From the NCBI RefSeq assembly GCF_014650995.1, contig NZ_BMWA01000006.1:298405-362404 (forward strand): DNA of 64,000 nt, read 5' to 3'. Both the position numbers and the translations under genes were made by a program. This DNA is from Streptomyces viridiviolaceus. GTDB taxonomy: Bacteria > Actinomycetota > Actinomycetes > Streptomycetales > Streptomycetaceae. This document shows, piece by piece, positions 19,301 to 28,383 of the stretch (the stretch's first letter is position 1; each line of letters opens with the position of its first letter). The notes beneath the pieces are model-generated. The model was not told the DNA's origin. It searched no databases and was given only the letters and a program-made list of their open reading frames with translations.

Positions 19301-19471
19301 CGCTGGACGGCCACGGACCCCGTGACCGTCGCCGCCCTGACCGCGCACGCCGGTCTGATCGCCGACGAGGTCCTGGCCACGGACTTCGCCCAGGGCGAGG
19401 CGGACGACACGTACGGGGAGCCGTTCACGGACGAGGGTCTGAGCCTGACGTTCCGCCTCCGCAAGGCGTAA
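16340..19471 (+). CDS. ileS: Isoleucyl-tRNA synthetase, type-2-like, with altered HIGH motif
   Basis: A 1043-residue class I synthetase that charges tRNA-Ile. The Rossmann domain is split by the editing CP1 domain (about residues 190-400, with TTPWTLVSNTA). KMSKH is at 596-600 and an anticodon-binding domain follows. The first signature motif reads G57-A-H-H60 rather than HxGH. This GXHH form is reported for some mupirocin-hyper-resistant type 2 IleRS enzymes. The protein has the length and WYDSGSMPFAQWGYP segment typical of type 2 (eukaryote-like) enzymes. ATG 16340 lies 7 bases after GGAGGA, inside the T-box switch. A strong terminator follows at 19489. Confidence 0.97.
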   Translation: MTQYRQVPAQVDLPALEHAVLDFWREQKIFAKSLEQSEGRPEWVFYEGPPTANGMPGAHHIEARVFKDVFPRFRTMRGYHVARKAGWDCHGLPVELAVEKELGFSGKQDIEAYGIAEFNAKCRESVTRHTDAFAELTTRMGYWVDLDDAYWTMDPEYVESVWWSLKEIFNKGLLVQDHRVAPWCPRCGTGLSDHELAQGYETVVDPSVYVRFPLTSGPLAGEAALLVWTTTPWTLVSNTAVAAHPDVTYVVATNGEEKIVVAEPLVAKALGEDWETTGQTFTGAEMERWTYRRPFELVEFPEPAHYVVNAEYVTTEDGTGLVHQSPAFGEDDLKVCRAYGLPVVNPVRPDGTFEEDVPLVGGVFFKKADEKLTEDLDARGLLFKHIPYEHSYPHCWRCHTALLYYAQPSWYIRTTALKDRLLQENEKTNWFPDSVKHGRYGDWLNNNIDWALSRNRYWGTPLPIWRCEDDHLTVVGSRAELSELTGTDQSGLDPHRPYIDEVTFACPTCARTATRVPEVIDAWYDSGSMPFAQWGYPYKNKELFESRYPAQFISEAIDQTRGWFYTLMAVGTLVFDKSSYENVVCLGHILAEDGRKMSKHLGNILQPIPLMDQHGADAVRWFMAAGGSPWAARRVGHGTIQEVVRKTLLTYWNTVAFQALYARTTGWAPSEADPAPADRPLLDRWLLSELHALTDQVTQALEGYDTQRAGKLLSAFVDDLSNWYVRRSRRRFWQGDKAALRTLHEVVETVTKLMAPLTPFITERVWQDLVVPVTPGAPESVHLSSWPEADLTAIDPELSRQMVLVRRLVELGRATRAESGVKTRQPLKRALIAASGFDTLSPELHTQITEELNVESLASLSEVGGSLVDTTAKANFRALGKRFGKRVQDVAKAVAAADAAALSLALREGTASVEVDGETITLAPDEVIITETPREGWSVASDSGATVALDLEITEELRRAGLARDAIRLIQEARKNSGLDVADRIALRWTATDPVTVAALTAHAGLIADEVLATDFAQGEADDTYGEPFTDEGLSLTFRLRKA

Positions 19472-19488
19472 GCGAGACGCGGGCACAC

Positions 19489-19522
19489 GAGGGCCCGGTT
19501 CCCACTCGGGAACCGGGCCCTC
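19489..19522 (+). terminator. ileS terminator
   Basis: Perfect 15-bp stem (19489-19503 with 19508-19522) and loop ACTC, 17 bases after the ileS stop. Confidence 0.85.
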
Positions 19523-19604
19523 TCCCGTAGCTGCGGGCAATCGTGCCTCCCCCTAGTGCCTGAACGGCCTGGGAGGCACCCAGGGGCGGCACGGGTGGGC
19601 GCTG

Positions 19605-19632
19605 GGGGTGCCCCCTCTGGGGGAGGCACCCC
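19605..19632. repeat. Short hairpin repeat between ileS and divIVA
   Basis: GGGGTGCC/GGCACCCC 8-bp arms, with inner CCC/GGG able to extend the stem. It resembles short GGGGG-rich elements often scattered between Streptomyces genes; I could not search for other copies. Confidence 0.45.
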
Positions 19633-19684
19633 GCAAGCGCCGGCGAGCGACACCCACCCCCGGCACCAGCACCGGGCACAGCAA

Positions 19685-19721
19685 AGGGCGGGCCCCGGGT
19701 CAGTAACCCGGGGCCCGCCCT
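19685..19721 (-). terminator. divIVA-side terminator
   Basis: Perfect 16-bp stem (19685-19700 with 19706-19721) with a 5-nt loop, 35 bases beyond the divIVA stop on the minus strand. Confidence 0.85.
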
Positions 19722-19756
19722 GAACGCTGCCGACGTCTACGCCGTACTACAGCCCG

Positions 19757-20926
19757 TCAGTTGTCGTCCTCGTCGATCAGGAACCCGCGCATCGGCGAGG
19801 GCGCCTGCCCCATCGGCGACGGACCCTGCGGCCGCACCGGAGCCATCGGCTGGGTCATCGCCGGCGACATCTGCTGCTGACCACCGTAGGACGGACCGGA
19901 CTGGCTCGGACCGCTGCCCATCGACTGGTTGCCGCCGTAGGACGGGGCACTCGCGCCGGCCGGGGCCATCGAGGGCGCCGGGGACGGCGGGAGCGAGGCC
20001 GTCGCGGGCGTACGCGGCGGGGCGAGCGAGTCGTCGGCCTGGGTCTCCAGCTGACGCAGCTGCGACTCCAGGTACGACTTCAGTCGCGTCCGGTACTCGC
20101 GCTCGAAGCCGCGCAGGTCCTCGACCTTGCGCTCCAGCGTGGCGCGGGCGGACTCCAGGGAGCCCATCGCGACACGGTGCTTCTCCTGCGCGTCCCGCTC
20201 CAGGGCGTCGGCCTTGGCACGGGCGTCCCGCTCCAGACCCTCGGCACGCGAACGCGCCTCGCCGACGATCTTGTTGGCCTCGGAACGGGCCTCGGCGATC
20301 GCCTGGTCCGCGGTCTGCTGGGCCAGCGACAGAACGCGCGCGGCGCTGTCGCCACCGGGGCCCTGTCCGGGCAGGCCGGGACCACCCGGACCACCGGGGC
20401 CCTGCGGGCCGCCCATGGGGCCGCCCATCGGGCCGGGACCCATCTGGCCCTGCATCGGACCCGGGCCCTGGCCCATCGGCCCCGGACCCTGGCCCATCGG
20501 ACCGGGACCCTGCGGGCCACCCTGACCGCCGGGGCCGGCGGGCAGCTGCGGGGCACCGCTCGGCAGCTGGGGCGGACCACCCATGGGGCCACCCATCTGC
20601 TGCTGCGGCGGGCCCGATATGCCGGCGGGCACCGGAGCGCCGGGACCTCGCATGCCCTGCTGGGGCATACCGCCCTGCTGAGGCATACCGCCCTGCTGCT
20701 GATCCTGCGGCTGCTCCGGAGGCTTGCGCATGTTCTGCTGGTTCTGCGCGGCCGCGCGCGTGGCAGCGGCCAGCTTCGCGCGCAGGTCCTCGTTCTCACG
20801 GAGCAGTCGGGTCAGCTCGGCTTCGACCTCGTCGAGGAAGGCATCGACCTCGTCCTCGTCATAGCCTTCTCGGAGGCGGACGGTCGTGAACTGCTTGTTC
20901 CGCACGTCCTCGGGGGTCAACGGCAT
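19757..20926 (-). CDS. divIVA: Polar-growth determinant DivIVA (Wag31-like)
   Basis: A 389-residue coiled-coil protein that marks hyphal tips and directs polar wall growth. The N-terminal membrane-binding domain begins [20 protein letters not shown] and carries the usual first coiled coil to about residue 60. A long linker rich in Pro, Gln, Gly and Met (about residues 65-205, repeated GPGPMGQ units) separates it from the second coiled coil (about 206-300). The C-terminus is again Pro/Ser/Gln-rich and ends acidic (DEDDN). The linker is the Streptomyces PQG-rich type. It is the last gene of the leftward division cluster, 55 bp after yggT. Confidence 0.96.
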   Translation of the reverse strand: MPLTPEDVRNKQFTTVRLREGYDEDEVDAFLDEVEAELTRLLRENEDLRAKLAAATRAAAQNQQNMRKPPEQPQDQQQGGMPQQGGMPQQGMRGPGAPVPAGISGPPQQQMGGPMGGPPQLPSGAPQLPAGPGGQGGPQGPGPMGQGPGPMGQGPGPMQGQMGPGPMGGPMGGPQGPGGPGGPGLPGQGPGGDSAARVLSLAQQTADQAIAEARSEANKIVGEARSRAEGLERDARAKADALERDAQEKHRVAMGSLESARATLERKVEDLRGFEREYRTRLKSYLESQLRQLETQADDSLAPPRTPATASLPPSPAPSMAPAGASAPSYGGNQSMGSGPSQSGPSYGGQQQMSPAMTQPMAPVRPQGPSPMGQAPSPMRGFLIDEDDN

Positions 20927-20981
20927 CTCTTCACCTCAACGTTGTCGTCGGCATTCGGCAAGCCCGTATCTCTCTCATCGC

Positions 20982-21266
20982 TCACAGCCGGCTCACGATC
21001 GCGATCAGGATGTAGACGATGATCATCAGTACGAAGAAGGACAGGTCGAGCGCCACGCCCCCGAGACGCAGCGGCGGAATGAACCGCCGCAGAAGCTTCA
21101 GCGGTGGATCGGTGACAGTGTAGGTGGCCTCCAGAACGACCACCATCGCCTTGCCGGGTTGCCACGAGCGGGCGAACTGGAAGACGTAGTCCATGACCAA
21201 CCGGAAGATGAGCACGATGAGGAAGCACATCAGCGCGATGTAGACGACATCCAGGACCACGCTCAT
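20982..21266 (-). CDS. YggT family membrane protein
   Basis: A 94-residue protein with two hydrophobic helices (about residues 3-25 and 70-92) enclosing an amphipathic section with WQPGKAMVVVLEATYTVTDPPLK, whose TDPPLK loop is the YggT signature. The family lies next to sepF and divIVA in many Gram-positive genomes and is presumed to work in division or wall assembly at the membrane. The molecular role is unknown. ATG 21266; 49 bp after sepF. Confidence 0.9.
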   Translation of the reverse strand: MSVVLDVVYIALMCFLIVLIFRLVMDYVFQFARSWQPGKAMVVVLEATYTVTDPPLKLLRRFIPPLRLGGVALDLSFFVLMIIVYILIAIVSRL

Positions 21267-21315
21267 GACCTGTGCTTCCCTCTCCCCTGATCCATGCTCT
21301 CACCGGTGGTGCGTC

Positions 21316-21957
21316 TCAGCTCTGGTTGAAGAACCCGCCCTCTGCGATGCGGGCCTTGTCCTCCGCCGTGACATCGACGTTAGCAGGCGACAACAGGAAC
21401 ACCTTCTGCGTCACCCGCTCGATACTGCCGTGAAGACCAAACACCAGACCAGCCGCAAAGTCGACAAGTCGCTTCGCATCTGTGTCATCCATCTCAGTCA
21501 GATTCATGATCACCGGAGTGCCTTCACGGAAGTGTTCCCCGATGGTACGGGCCTCGTTGTAGGTCCGTGGGTGAAGCGTGGTGATTCGGTAGGGCTCTCG
21601 TTCCGACACGACCTTGGGCATGATGACCGGTGCGCTCTTTTCCAGGCTTGCGCGTTCTTGTGTGATGGACGCCACGGGCGCGATGCGCGCCGGGCGGCTC
21701 GATTCCGCCGCGAGCGAAGCGGATCGGGACACCGGCTCGCGCGGCGCGGGCGGTTGTACGACTCGTACCTCTTCGTCCCTTTGGGACTGGAGTGACCCGT
21801 GCGACTGGTGTGACGGTTCGTGCCGACGGTGGTCCCGTTCGGGTTCCGGGTCCAGTTCCGGTTCGAAGTCGTCGTCGGGGTCGAAGCCCCGGCCGTCGTA
21901 CCCATCGTCCTCCACGAGGCCGAGGTAGACCGCCATCTTGCGCATCGCGCCGGCCAT
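21316..21957 (-). CDS. sepF: Cell division protein SepF
   Basis: A 213-residue FtsZ-binding protein that anchors the Z ring to the membrane; actinobacteria lack FtsA. The N-terminal amphipathic membrane helix is [17 protein letters not shown]. An acidic/Arg-rich linker (about 25-110) follows, then the conserved SepF domain (about 120-205) with [17 protein letters not shown] and [18 protein letters not shown]. The start at ATG 21957 preserves the membrane helix at the extreme N-terminus; an open extension upstream to 22017 is rejected. It lies 129 bp downstream of yggS. Confidence 0.95.
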   Translation of the reverse strand: MAGAMRKMAVYLGLVEDDGYDGRGFDPDDDFEPELDPEPERDHRRHEPSHQSHGSLQSQRDEEVRVVQPPAPREPVSRSASLAAESSRPARIAPVASITQERASLEKSAPVIMPKVVSEREPYRITTLHPRTYNEARTIGEHFREGTPVIMNLTEMDDTDAKRLVDFAAGLVFGLHGSIERVTQKVFLLSPANVDVTAEDKARIAEGGFFNQS

Positions 21958-22086
21958 GCTCTGAGTCCTCCGCTCTGTGGTGGATCGGCTGACGACTGCC
22001 AAGTGCCCGCGATCCACGGGGTCGTTGCATCCGCCTTTCGACGGTAATGACCATATTTTCTGCTGTGGTCCGACTTCTTGGCGACG

Positions 22087-22806
22087 TTACCCGAGCCTGG
22101 GGCGGACTCCGAGTACCGCGGTACCGACGCGCACATGTGTCGCTCCGGCGGCCACGGCCTGTTCGAGGTCCGCACTCATCCCTGCGGAAACCATGTTCGC
22201 AGCCGGATGGGCTCGGCGCAGGTCGGTCGACAAATCCATGAGGCGCTCGAAGGCGGCCTGTTGGCGACCCGCGTACTCACCCGTGAGGGGAGCCACGGTC
22301 ATCAGTCCGTCAAGGCGCAGCCCCGGCGAACCGGCGACGAGGTCGGCCAACTCTTCGATTCCCGCGGGCGCGACGCCGCCGCGCTCCCCCCGCCCGCTCT
22401 CCCCGGCGTCGAGCGCGACCTGGAGGAGGCAGCCCACCTCGCGCCCGGCCCGTACCGCCTCCTTCGACAGAGCTGTGACGAGCTTGGGACGATCGACGGA
22501 CTGCACGACATGGGCATAACCGACCACAGACCGCACCTTGTTGGTCTGCAACTGCCCGACGAAGTGCCACAAAAGGGGCAGATCCGAGCAAGCAGCGGCC
22601 TTGGGGGCCGCGTCCTGGTCACGGTTCTCGGCGACGTGACGCACACCGAGTTCCGAGAGAATTCGCACATCGTCCGCCGGGTAGGTCTTCGTGACCACGA
22701 TCAGGGTGACTTCGTCACGTGCGCGCCCGGCGGCCGCACACGCGGCGGCGATGCGCTCCTCCACTTTCGCCAGATTTCCGGCGAGTTCGTGCTTACGGTC
22801 CGTCAT
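22087..22806 (-). CDS. YggS/PROSC-type PLP-binding protein
   Basis: A 239-residue pyridoxal-phosphate homeostasis protein (COG0325). The lysine motif is in VTLIVVTKTYPADDV, with the PLP-phosphate glycine and serine residues near SAGMSADLEQAVAAGATHVRVG represented by its MSADLEQAV segment. There is no known catalytic reaction; the family buffers PLP and affects amino-acid metabolism. ATG 22806. It sits 6 bp after pgeF in the division cluster, a widely conserved position. Confidence 0.93.
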   Translation of the reverse strand: MTDRKHELAGNLAKVEERIAAACAAAGRARDEVTLIVVTKTYPADDVRILSELGVRHVAENRDQDAAPKAAACSDLPLLWHFVGQLQTNKVRSVVGYAHVVQSVDRPKLVTALSKEAVRAGREVGCLLQVALDAGESGRGERGGVAPAGIEELADLVAGSPGLRLDGLMTVAPLTGEYAGRQQAAFERLMDLSTDLRRAHPAANMVSAGMSADLEQAVAAGATHVRVGTAVLGVRPRLG

Positions 22807-22812
22807 GCCTCT

Positions 22813-23541
22813 TCAGTCCAGCCAGACATAGCCCGCGAGCCGCCCGGTGGTGCGGTCGCGTCGGTACGAGAAGTGATCCTTCGACTCCCGGGTGCACACC
22901 GGCGACTGCGCCCGGTCGCACACCCCGAGGCGTTCGAGCTGCGCGTGCACGCCGGCGCTCACGTCGACCGCCGGTGTGCCCCAGCTCGTCTCGGCGTACG
23001 CCGCCGGTTCGACCGCGGCGACCTCGGCGCGCATCTCCTCCGGCACTTCGTAGCACCGGCCGCACACGGCGGGACCGGTGCGGGCGACGATCCGGGCCGG
23101 ATCGGCGCCGAGTTCGGTCATGGCCCGTACGGTGGCGGGGACGATCCCGGCGACCATGCCGGGCCGGCCCGCGTGGGCCGCGGCGGCGACCCCGGCGACG
23201 GGGTCGGCGAGCAGGACGGGCACGCAGTCGGCGGTGAGGACGGCGAGGCCGAGACCCCGCTCGGTGGTGACGACGGCGTCGGCCCGCGGGACCGGCCGGT
23301 CCCCCCAGGGTCCGTCGACGACGGCCACGTCGGCCCCGTGCACCTGGTTCATCCAGACCACACGGGCCGGCTCCAGTCCCAGCGACTTCGCCGCCAGTTC
23401 CCGGTTGGCCGTGACGGCGGCGGGGTCGTCGCCGACCGCGCCGCCGAGGTTGAGCTCCTCGTACGGAACGGCGCTCACTCCGCCCCACCGGTCGGTGAAG
23501 CCGAAGTGCGCGCCGTTCACGGTGTCGCGCTGTCCTATCAC
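22813..23541 (-). CDS. pgeF: PgeF/YfiH (DUF152) peptidoglycan-editing/laccase-domain protein
   Basis: A 242-residue protein of the YfiH family, in which E. coli YfiH removes wrongly added L-serine from muropeptide precursors; copper-oxidase and purine-nucleoside activities have been reported for relatives. The metal ligands His-Cys-His appear as [16 protein letters not shown] and AAHAGRPG. Length is typical. The GTG start overlaps the ftsZ stop by four bases (GTGA), giving coupled translation. It is also 6 bp before yggS. Confidence 0.92.
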   Translation of the reverse strand: MIGQRDTVNGAHFGFTDRWGGVSAVPYEELNLGGAVGDDPAAVTANRELAAKSLGLEPARVVWMNQVHGADVAVVDGPWGDRPVPRADAVVTTERGLGLAVLTADCVPVLLADPVAGVAAAAHAGRPGMVAGIVPATVRAMTELGADPARIVARTGPAVCGRCYEVPEEMRAEVAAVEPAAYAETSWGTPAVDVSAGVHAQLERLGVCDRAQSPVCTRESKDHFSYRRDRTTGRLAGYVWLD

Positions 23542-24740
23542 TTCAGGAAGTCCGGCACGTCCAGTTCCTCGGCCGCGCTGTCCGAGTAGGTCCGCGACGG
23601 CGGGACCGGCGGCGGGGCGACCGGCGGCAGGTCGCTCACCGGCTCCGGGACGACCGGCTCGGGCTCCTCCTTCGGCTTGACGCTGCCGAGGGAACCGAAG
23701 GACGGGCGGCTCTCGGGCTGCCGTACCGGCGCCGGCTCCTCGCGCTTGGCCGAGGTGGAGCCGAGGACGTTGTCCCGCTGCTTGGCGGGCGGCTGGCCCC
23801 CGTCGAAGCCGGCCGCGATCACGGTGACCCGGACCTCGTCGCCGAGGGCGTCGTCGATGACCGCGCCGAAGATGATGTTGGCCTCGGGGTGGGCGGCCTC
23901 GCTGACCAGCTGGGCGGCCTCGTTGATCTCGAACAGGCCGAGGTCGGAACCGCCGGAGATGGAGAGCAGCACGCCCCGGGCGCCGTCGATGGAGGCTTCC
24001 AGCAGCGGCGAGGAGATCGCCATCTCGGCCGCGGCCACCGCGCGGTCGTCGCCGCGGGCCGAGCCGATGCCCATGAGGGCCGAACCGGCCTCGGACATGA
24101 CCGACTTGACGTCGGCGAAGTCCAGGTTGATCAGGCCGGGCGTGGTGATCAGGTCGGTGATGCCCTGGACACCGGAGAGCAGCACCTGGTCGGCGGACTT
24201 GAACGCGTCGAGCACGCTGACCTGGCGGTCCGAGATGGACAGCAGCCGGTCGTTGGGGATGACGATGAGGGTGTCGACCTCTTCGCGGAGCTCGGCGATA
24301 CCGTCCTCGGCCTGGTTGGCCCGGCGCCGTCCCTCGAAGGTGAACGGGCGGGTGACCACGCCGATGGTGAGGGCACCCAGCGAGCGGGCGATGTTGGCCA
24401 CGACGGGCGCGCCGCCGGTGCCGGTGCCGCCGCCTTCACCGGCCGTCACGAAGACCATGTCGGCCCCCTTGAGGACCTCCTCGATCTCCTCGCGGTGGTC
24501 CTCGGCGGCCTTGCGGCCGACGGCCGGGTTGGCTCCGGCGCCGAGTCCGCGGGTGAGTTCACGGCCGACGTCCAGCTTGACGTCGGCGTCGCTCATCAAC
24601 AGAGCTTGCGCGTCGGTGTTGATGGCGATGAACTCGACGCCCTTGAGACCGACCTCGATCATCCGGTTGATGGCATTGACACCACCGCCGCCGACACCGA
24701 TGACTTTGATGACTGCGAGGTAGTTCTGCGGTGCTGCCAC
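23538..24740 (-). CDS. ftsZ: Cell division GTPase FtsZ
   Basis: A 400-residue tubulin homologue that forms the Z ring and the sporulation septal ladders. The tubulin signature GGGTGTG is in [14 protein letters not shown] near residue 105, the N-terminal [19 protein letters not shown] nucleotide loop is intact, and the T7 loop region [11 protein letters not shown] is present. A variable linker ends in the conserved C-terminal peptide LDVPDFLK, which binds SepF. GTG start at 24740. A 287-bp gap upstream separates it from ftsQ and carries promoter signals, as expected for a gene boosted during sporulation. Confidence 0.98.
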   Translation of the reverse strand: MAAPQNYLAVIKVIGVGGGGVNAINRMIEVGLKGVEFIAINTDAQALLMSDADVKLDVGRELTRGLGAGANPAVGRKAAEDHREEIEEVLKGADMVFVTAGEGGGTGTGGAPVVANIARSLGALTIGVVTRPFTFEGRRRANQAEDGIAELREEVDTLIVIPNDRLLSISDRQVSVLDAFKSADQVLLSGVQGITDLITTPGLINLDFADVKSVMSEAGSALMGIGSARGDDRAVAAAEMAISSPLLEASIDGARGVLLSISGGSDLGLFEINEAAQLVSEAAHPEANIIFGAVIDDALGDEVRVTVIAAGFDGGQPPAKQRDNVLGSTSAKREEPAPVRQPESRPSFGSLGSVKPKEEPEPVVPEPVSDLPPVAPPPVPPSRTYSDSAAEELDVPDFLK

Positions 24741-25027
24741 GTCGAAGGCCTCTCGCCTCGAGTTACGTGTCGTCGAATCGTCGAAGCACTGCTGCCCCGC
24801 GACCCGACGACTGATGCCGAATGGGACGGTCCGTATCGCCGACCCGAACCCTAACCCTGAAGTTTAGGGTTACCAGTGTGTCTGTTCCTTGGAGTCTTCT
24901 GAACAGGACACTAAGTCGACAAGTGGCGCGCGTTCAACGAACACGCCGAACCTCCCGTTTTTCTTTTCACCCTATGTGATCAGCCGTAGCGCTGCCCAAC
25001 CAGGGTGCTGGCCTGCGTCGATACGCG
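24741..25027 (-). promoter_or_regulatory. ftsZ upstream regulatory region
   Basis: The best promoter match on the minus strand is TTGAAC (24932-24937), 18 bp, TAGTGT (24908-24913). GACAC-type motifs lie at 24767-24771 and 24878-24882 (minus strand) and 24907-24911 (plus strand, overlapping the -10). GACAC is the WhiA recognition core, and WhiA is known to bind Streptomyces ftsZ promoters. An inverted repeat AACCCTAA/TTAGGGTT (24847-24854/24864-24871) lies in the predicted leader. Promoter identity is inferred. Confidence 0.5.
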
Positions 25028-25822
25028 TCAACTCCCCGACGAGGCGGGGGCGGTGGGAACACTCACGTCGAAGTGCCGCGCATCGGGGGCCGCTTTCATC
25101 AGAGCGGTGAGCGTGCGGGCCTTCCGCTCCCCCTGCTCTCCGCTTCCCCACGCCACGGTCCGGCCACCGCCCAACTCCAGCGAGATGTCGTCGTATGAAC
25201 GGACCTTGACCACCCGGGTGTCCCGCGCGACCGCGTCCGGAATACGGCCGGCGACCCGGACCGCCTCCCGCACCAGGCGGTCCTCACCGAAGCGGCGCAG
25301 GCTCGCCGCGGCCGACCCGGAACGGGAGGGGTCCAATTCCAGTGCGGGCACGCCTTTCGGAGCGCGGGAAACCGTGGCGAATCGGACGCCTTCATCGTCC
25401 ACTTCGACGAACTTTCCGCCCTTTTGCACAATCAGAACCGGAGTACGCTCTGTCACTTTCAGTCCGATTCCGTGCGGCCATGAACGGACCACGTCGACGG
25501 AGTCGATGCGGGGCAATTCCCGGCCGAGACGGGCCTCGATCGCTTCCGTGTCGACCGAAACGAGCGGATCCCCGACGGGTACGTCGGCGGCCTCTCGGAC
25601 CTGCTGGTGGGTGAGGACCCGGGTCCCCGAGACGGACACGCGTTCCACGCGGAGCCAGTTCGAGCCGTACAGCACCCAGACCGTGCCGGCCCCGGCGAGC
25701 ACGAGGGCGGCGGAAAGAATGACGATCACACGAAGGCGTGGCGATCCGAACCGCCGGAGGCGGGGCGGGCCGGACGACTCCTGCTGGCGTTCACCGCGCT
25801 CGGCGGTGCTCGGACCGGCCAC
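25028..25822 (-). CDS. ftsQ: Cell division protein FtsQ (DivIB)
   Basis: A 264-residue bitopic membrane protein of the divisome. A basic cytoplasmic N-terminus (PPRLRRFGSPRLR) leads to one helix (about residues 31-52, VIVILSAALVLAGAGTVWVL). An extracytoplasmic POTRA domain (RVERVSVSGTRVLTHQQVREA) and the FtsQ domain follow. It couples FtsL/FtsB-type partners to septal wall synthesis. The GTG start at 25822 is 25 bp after murG. Confidence 0.95.
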   Translation of the reverse strand: MAGPSTAERGERQQESSGPPRLRRFGSPRLRVIVILSAALVLAGAGTVWVLYGSNWLRVERVSVSGTRVLTHQQVREAADVPVGDPLVSVDTEAIEARLGRELPRIDSVDVVRSWPHGIGLKVTERTPVLIVQKGGKFVEVDDEGVRFATVSRAPKGVPALELDPSRSGSAAASLRRFGEDRLVREAVRVAGRIPDAVARDTRVVKVRSYDDISLELGGGRTVAWGSGEQGERKARTLTALMKAAPDARHFDVSVPTAPASSGS

Positions 25823-25847
25823 GCTCCCTGCCCTCCGTCAGACGTGC

Positions 25848-26942
25848 CTAGCGGTGTGCACGGGCGGCGATCGCCTCGTACACCATGCCGACGAGCAGAT
25901 CGTCGGCGTCCCGGCGGCCGAACTCGGCGGCGGCGCGGGACATCTCGTACAGCCGGTGCGGATCCGCGAGCACGGGCAGGACGTTGTGCTGCACCCACTC
26001 GGGCGTCAGGTCCGCGTCGTCGACCAGCAGTCCGCCGCCGGCCTTGACCACCGGCTGGGCGTTCAGCCGCTGTTCGCCGTTGCCGATGGGCAGCGGGACG
26101 TAGGCGGCCGGGAGCCCGACGGCGGAGAGTTCGGCGACGGTCATCGCGCCCGCGCGGCAGAGCATCATGTCGGCGGCGGCGTACGCGAGGTCCATCCGGT
26201 CCAGGTAACTTACCGGCCTGTAGGGGGGCATTCCCGGCATCTGGTGAACCTGCGGCAGTTCGTTCTTCGGGCCGACCGCGTGCAGGATCTGGATGCCGGC
26301 CTGCTGGAGCCAGGGCGCGACCTGCTGGACCACCTCGTTGAGGCGCCGGGCGCCCTGCGAGCCGCCGGAGACCAGCAGCGTCGGCAGGTTGGGGTCGAGC
26401 CCGAACATCGCGCGGGCCTCGGGACGCGCGGCGGCCCGGTCGAGGGTGGCGATGGAGCGGCGCAGCGGGATGCCGATGTAGCGGGAGTTGCGCAGCTTGC
26501 TGTCGGGGGTGGAGACGGCGACCTGGCTGGCGTAGCGCGAGCCGATCTTGTTGGCCAGACCCGGGCGGGCGTTGGCCTCGTGGATGACGATCGGCACGCC
26601 GAGCCGCTTGGCCGCCAGGTAGCCGGGCAGGGCGACGTAGCCGCCGAAGCCGACCACGGCGTCGGCCTTGGTGCGCTCCAGGATCTGCTCGGTCGCCTTG
26701 ATGGTGCCGCGCAGCCGCCCCGGGACGGTGATCAGCTCGGGCGTGGGCTTGCGCGGCAGCGGTACGGCCGGGATCAGCGCCAGCTCGTAACCGCGCTCGG
26801 GCACCAGTCGGGTCTCCAGGCCGCGTTCCGTGCCCAGGGCCGTGATCCCCACGGTCGGATCCTGCCTGCGCAGGGCGTCCGCGAGGGCGAGCGCGGGCTC
26901 GATGTGGCCCGCGGTTCCTCCGCCGGCGAGTACGACATGCAC
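25848..26942 (-). CDS. murG: MurG, lipid II synthase (N-acetylglucosaminyltransferase)
   Basis: A 364-residue peripheral membrane enzyme that adds GlcNAc to lipid I to give lipid II. The GT-B N-domain shows the glycine-rich loop [18 protein letters not shown], followed by [19 protein letters not shown]. The C-domain has [14 protein letters not shown] and [20 protein letters not shown], the conserved UDP-GlcNAc site. The GTG start at 26942 lies 6 bp after the ftsW stop. Length and motifs are normal. Confidence 0.97.
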   Translation of the reverse strand: MHVVLAGGGTAGHIEPALALADALRRQDPTVGITALGTERGLETRLVPERGYELALIPAVPLPRKPTPELITVPGRLRGTIKATEQILERTKADAVVGFGGYVALPGYLAAKRLGVPIVIHEANARPGLANKIGSRYASQVAVSTPDSKLRNSRYIGIPLRRSIATLDRAAARPEARAMFGLDPNLPTLLVSGGSQGARRLNEVVQQVAPWLQQAGIQILHAVGPKNELPQVHQMPGMPPYRPVSYLDRMDLAYAAADMMLCRAGAMTVAELSAVGLPAAYVPLPIGNGEQRLNAQPVVKAGGGLLVDDADLTPEWVQHNVLPVLADPHRLYEMSRAAAEFGRRDADDLLVGMVYEAIAARAHR

Positions 26943-26948
26943 CGAAAT

Positions 26949-28310
26949 TCACCGCTCTCCGGACGAGCGCGCCGCCGAGGCGCGCCGTCGCATCGTGTTC
27001 CAACCCCGGGGGCTCCGCTTCGACCCGGAACCCCCGGCTCCCCGCTTTCTACCAAAGCGAGGTTGCCGCATCGCAAGCGCCGCCCGCGCAGCGGGCTCGT
27101 CGCGCGCGAAGGCGATCAGCAGCCCGATGGCGAACATGGTCGGCAGCAGGGCGGATCCCCCGTAGGAGAACAGCGGGAGGGGGACGCCGGCGATCGGCAG
27201 CAGTCCGAGGACCGCACCGATGTTGATCACGGCCTGGGCCGTGATCCAGGTGGTCACGCCTCCCGCGGCATACCTCACGAAGGGGTCCTCCGTGCGTCCG
27301 GCCACGCGGATACCCGCATAGCCTAGAGCCGCGAAGAGGGCGAGCACCGACAGCGTCCCCGCCAGGCCCAGTTCCTCACCGGTGACGGCGAAGATGAAGT
27401 CGGTGTGCGCTTCGGGGAGTTGGCCCCATTTTTCCACACTCGCACCGAGGCCGGAACCGAACAGTCCGCCCGAGGCGAGGGCGTAGATGCCGTGCGCCGC
27501 CTGCCAGCAGGAATCACCCGGACCGGGGTCGGTCTCGCCGAGGCAGGCGAGCCGGGCCATGCGGTTGGGGCTGGTCTTGATGAGGATCACACCGAGCAGC
27601 GCGGCGATCGACAGCACGCCGGTGAACATCCGCGTGGGCGCGCCCGCCAGCCACAGCAGGCCGAAGAGGATCGCCGTCAGGATGATCGCCGTACCCATGT
27701 CGCCGCCCAGCATGATCAGCCCGAGCAGCATGAAGGCGACCGGCACCAGCGGCACCAGCATGTGCTTCCACTGGGTCAGCAGCCTCTTGTCCTGTTTGCG
27801 GGCGAGCAGATCCGCGCCCCACAGCACCAGGGCGAGCTTGCCGAACTCGCTGGGCTGCAGCTGGAAGGGTCCTCCGACGGAGATCCAGTTCTGGTTGCCG
27901 TTGACCGACATCCCTATCCCCGGCACCTGCACCAGGGCCATGAGGAAGACGGCGCCCGCGAGGATCGGATAGGCCAGCGCGCGGTGCAGCTTCACCGGCA
28001 TCCGCATGGCGGCGACCAGCAGGCCGGCGCCGATCAGGGCGGCCAGGAACTGCTTGCGGAAGAAGTACGACCCCGACAGCGACAGCTGGAGCGCCGTGAT
28101 CTGGGAGGCGGAGTAGACCATCACGAGGCCGAGCCCCGTGATCAGCAGGCTGCCGCCGAGGATCAGGTAGTACGCGGTCAGCGGCCGGTCCCAGGCACGG
28201 CGCAGACGCGTGTGGAGACGCAGGACCGGGTTCTCGTGCGGCGGCCTCGGTGCGGAGGGCCGTCTGACGGCCCGCTGCACGGGCGGACGTCCGGTGCGAC
28301 TACCGGGCAT
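26949..28310 (-). CDS. ftsW: FtsW, SEDS-family septal peptidoglycan polymerase
   Basis: A 453-residue protein with about ten membrane helices that polymerises lipid II glycan strands with its partner FtsI. Recognisable SEDS blocks include GLGLVMVYSAS, GNQNWISVGGPFQLQPSEFGKLAL, represented here by its QPSEFGKLAL end, HTDFIFAVTGEELGLAG and GVPLPLFSYGGSALL. Both termini are extended and basic, with cytoplasmic tails rich in Arg/Pro. ATG 28310 was chosen because longer reading overlaps murD out of frame. It lies 73 bp after murD. Confidence 0.95.
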   Translation of the reverse strand: MPGSRTGRPPVQRAVRRPSAPRPPHENPVLRLHTRLRRAWDRPLTAYYLILGGSLLITGLGLVMVYSASQITALQLSLSGSYFFRKQFLAALIGAGLLVAAMRMPVKLHRALAYPILAGAVFLMALVQVPGIGMSVNGNQNWISVGGPFQLQPSEFGKLALVLWGADLLARKQDKRLLTQWKHMLVPLVPVAFMLLGLIMLGGDMGTAIILTAILFGLLWLAGAPTRMFTGVLSIAALLGVILIKTSPNRMARLACLGETDPGPGDSCWQAAHGIYALASGGLFGSGLGASVEKWGQLPEAHTDFIFAVTGEELGLAGTLSVLALFAALGYAGIRVAGRTEDPFVRYAAGGVTTWITAQAVINIGAVLGLLPIAGVPLPLFSYGGSALLPTMFAIGLLIAFARDEPAARAALAMRQPRFGRKRGAGGSGSKRSPRGWNTMRRRASAARSSGER

Positions 28311-28383
28311 CGCAGCCTCCGCTGTACGTCGGCCTGGACCGTCCCACGCGTCCCTCCCATGGTCGCCCGGCACAGGCGGCCGG

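Noticed and set aside
16157..19540. 1127-codon minus-strand reading frame opposite ileS
   Set aside because: No recognisable motifs, codon shadow of ileS, and it crosses both the T-box and the ileS terminator.
24847..24871. TTAGGG-like units as telomeric or chromosome-end sequence
   Set aside because: Only two units in a short inverted repeat inside the division cluster; Streptomyces telomeres are different palindromic ends.
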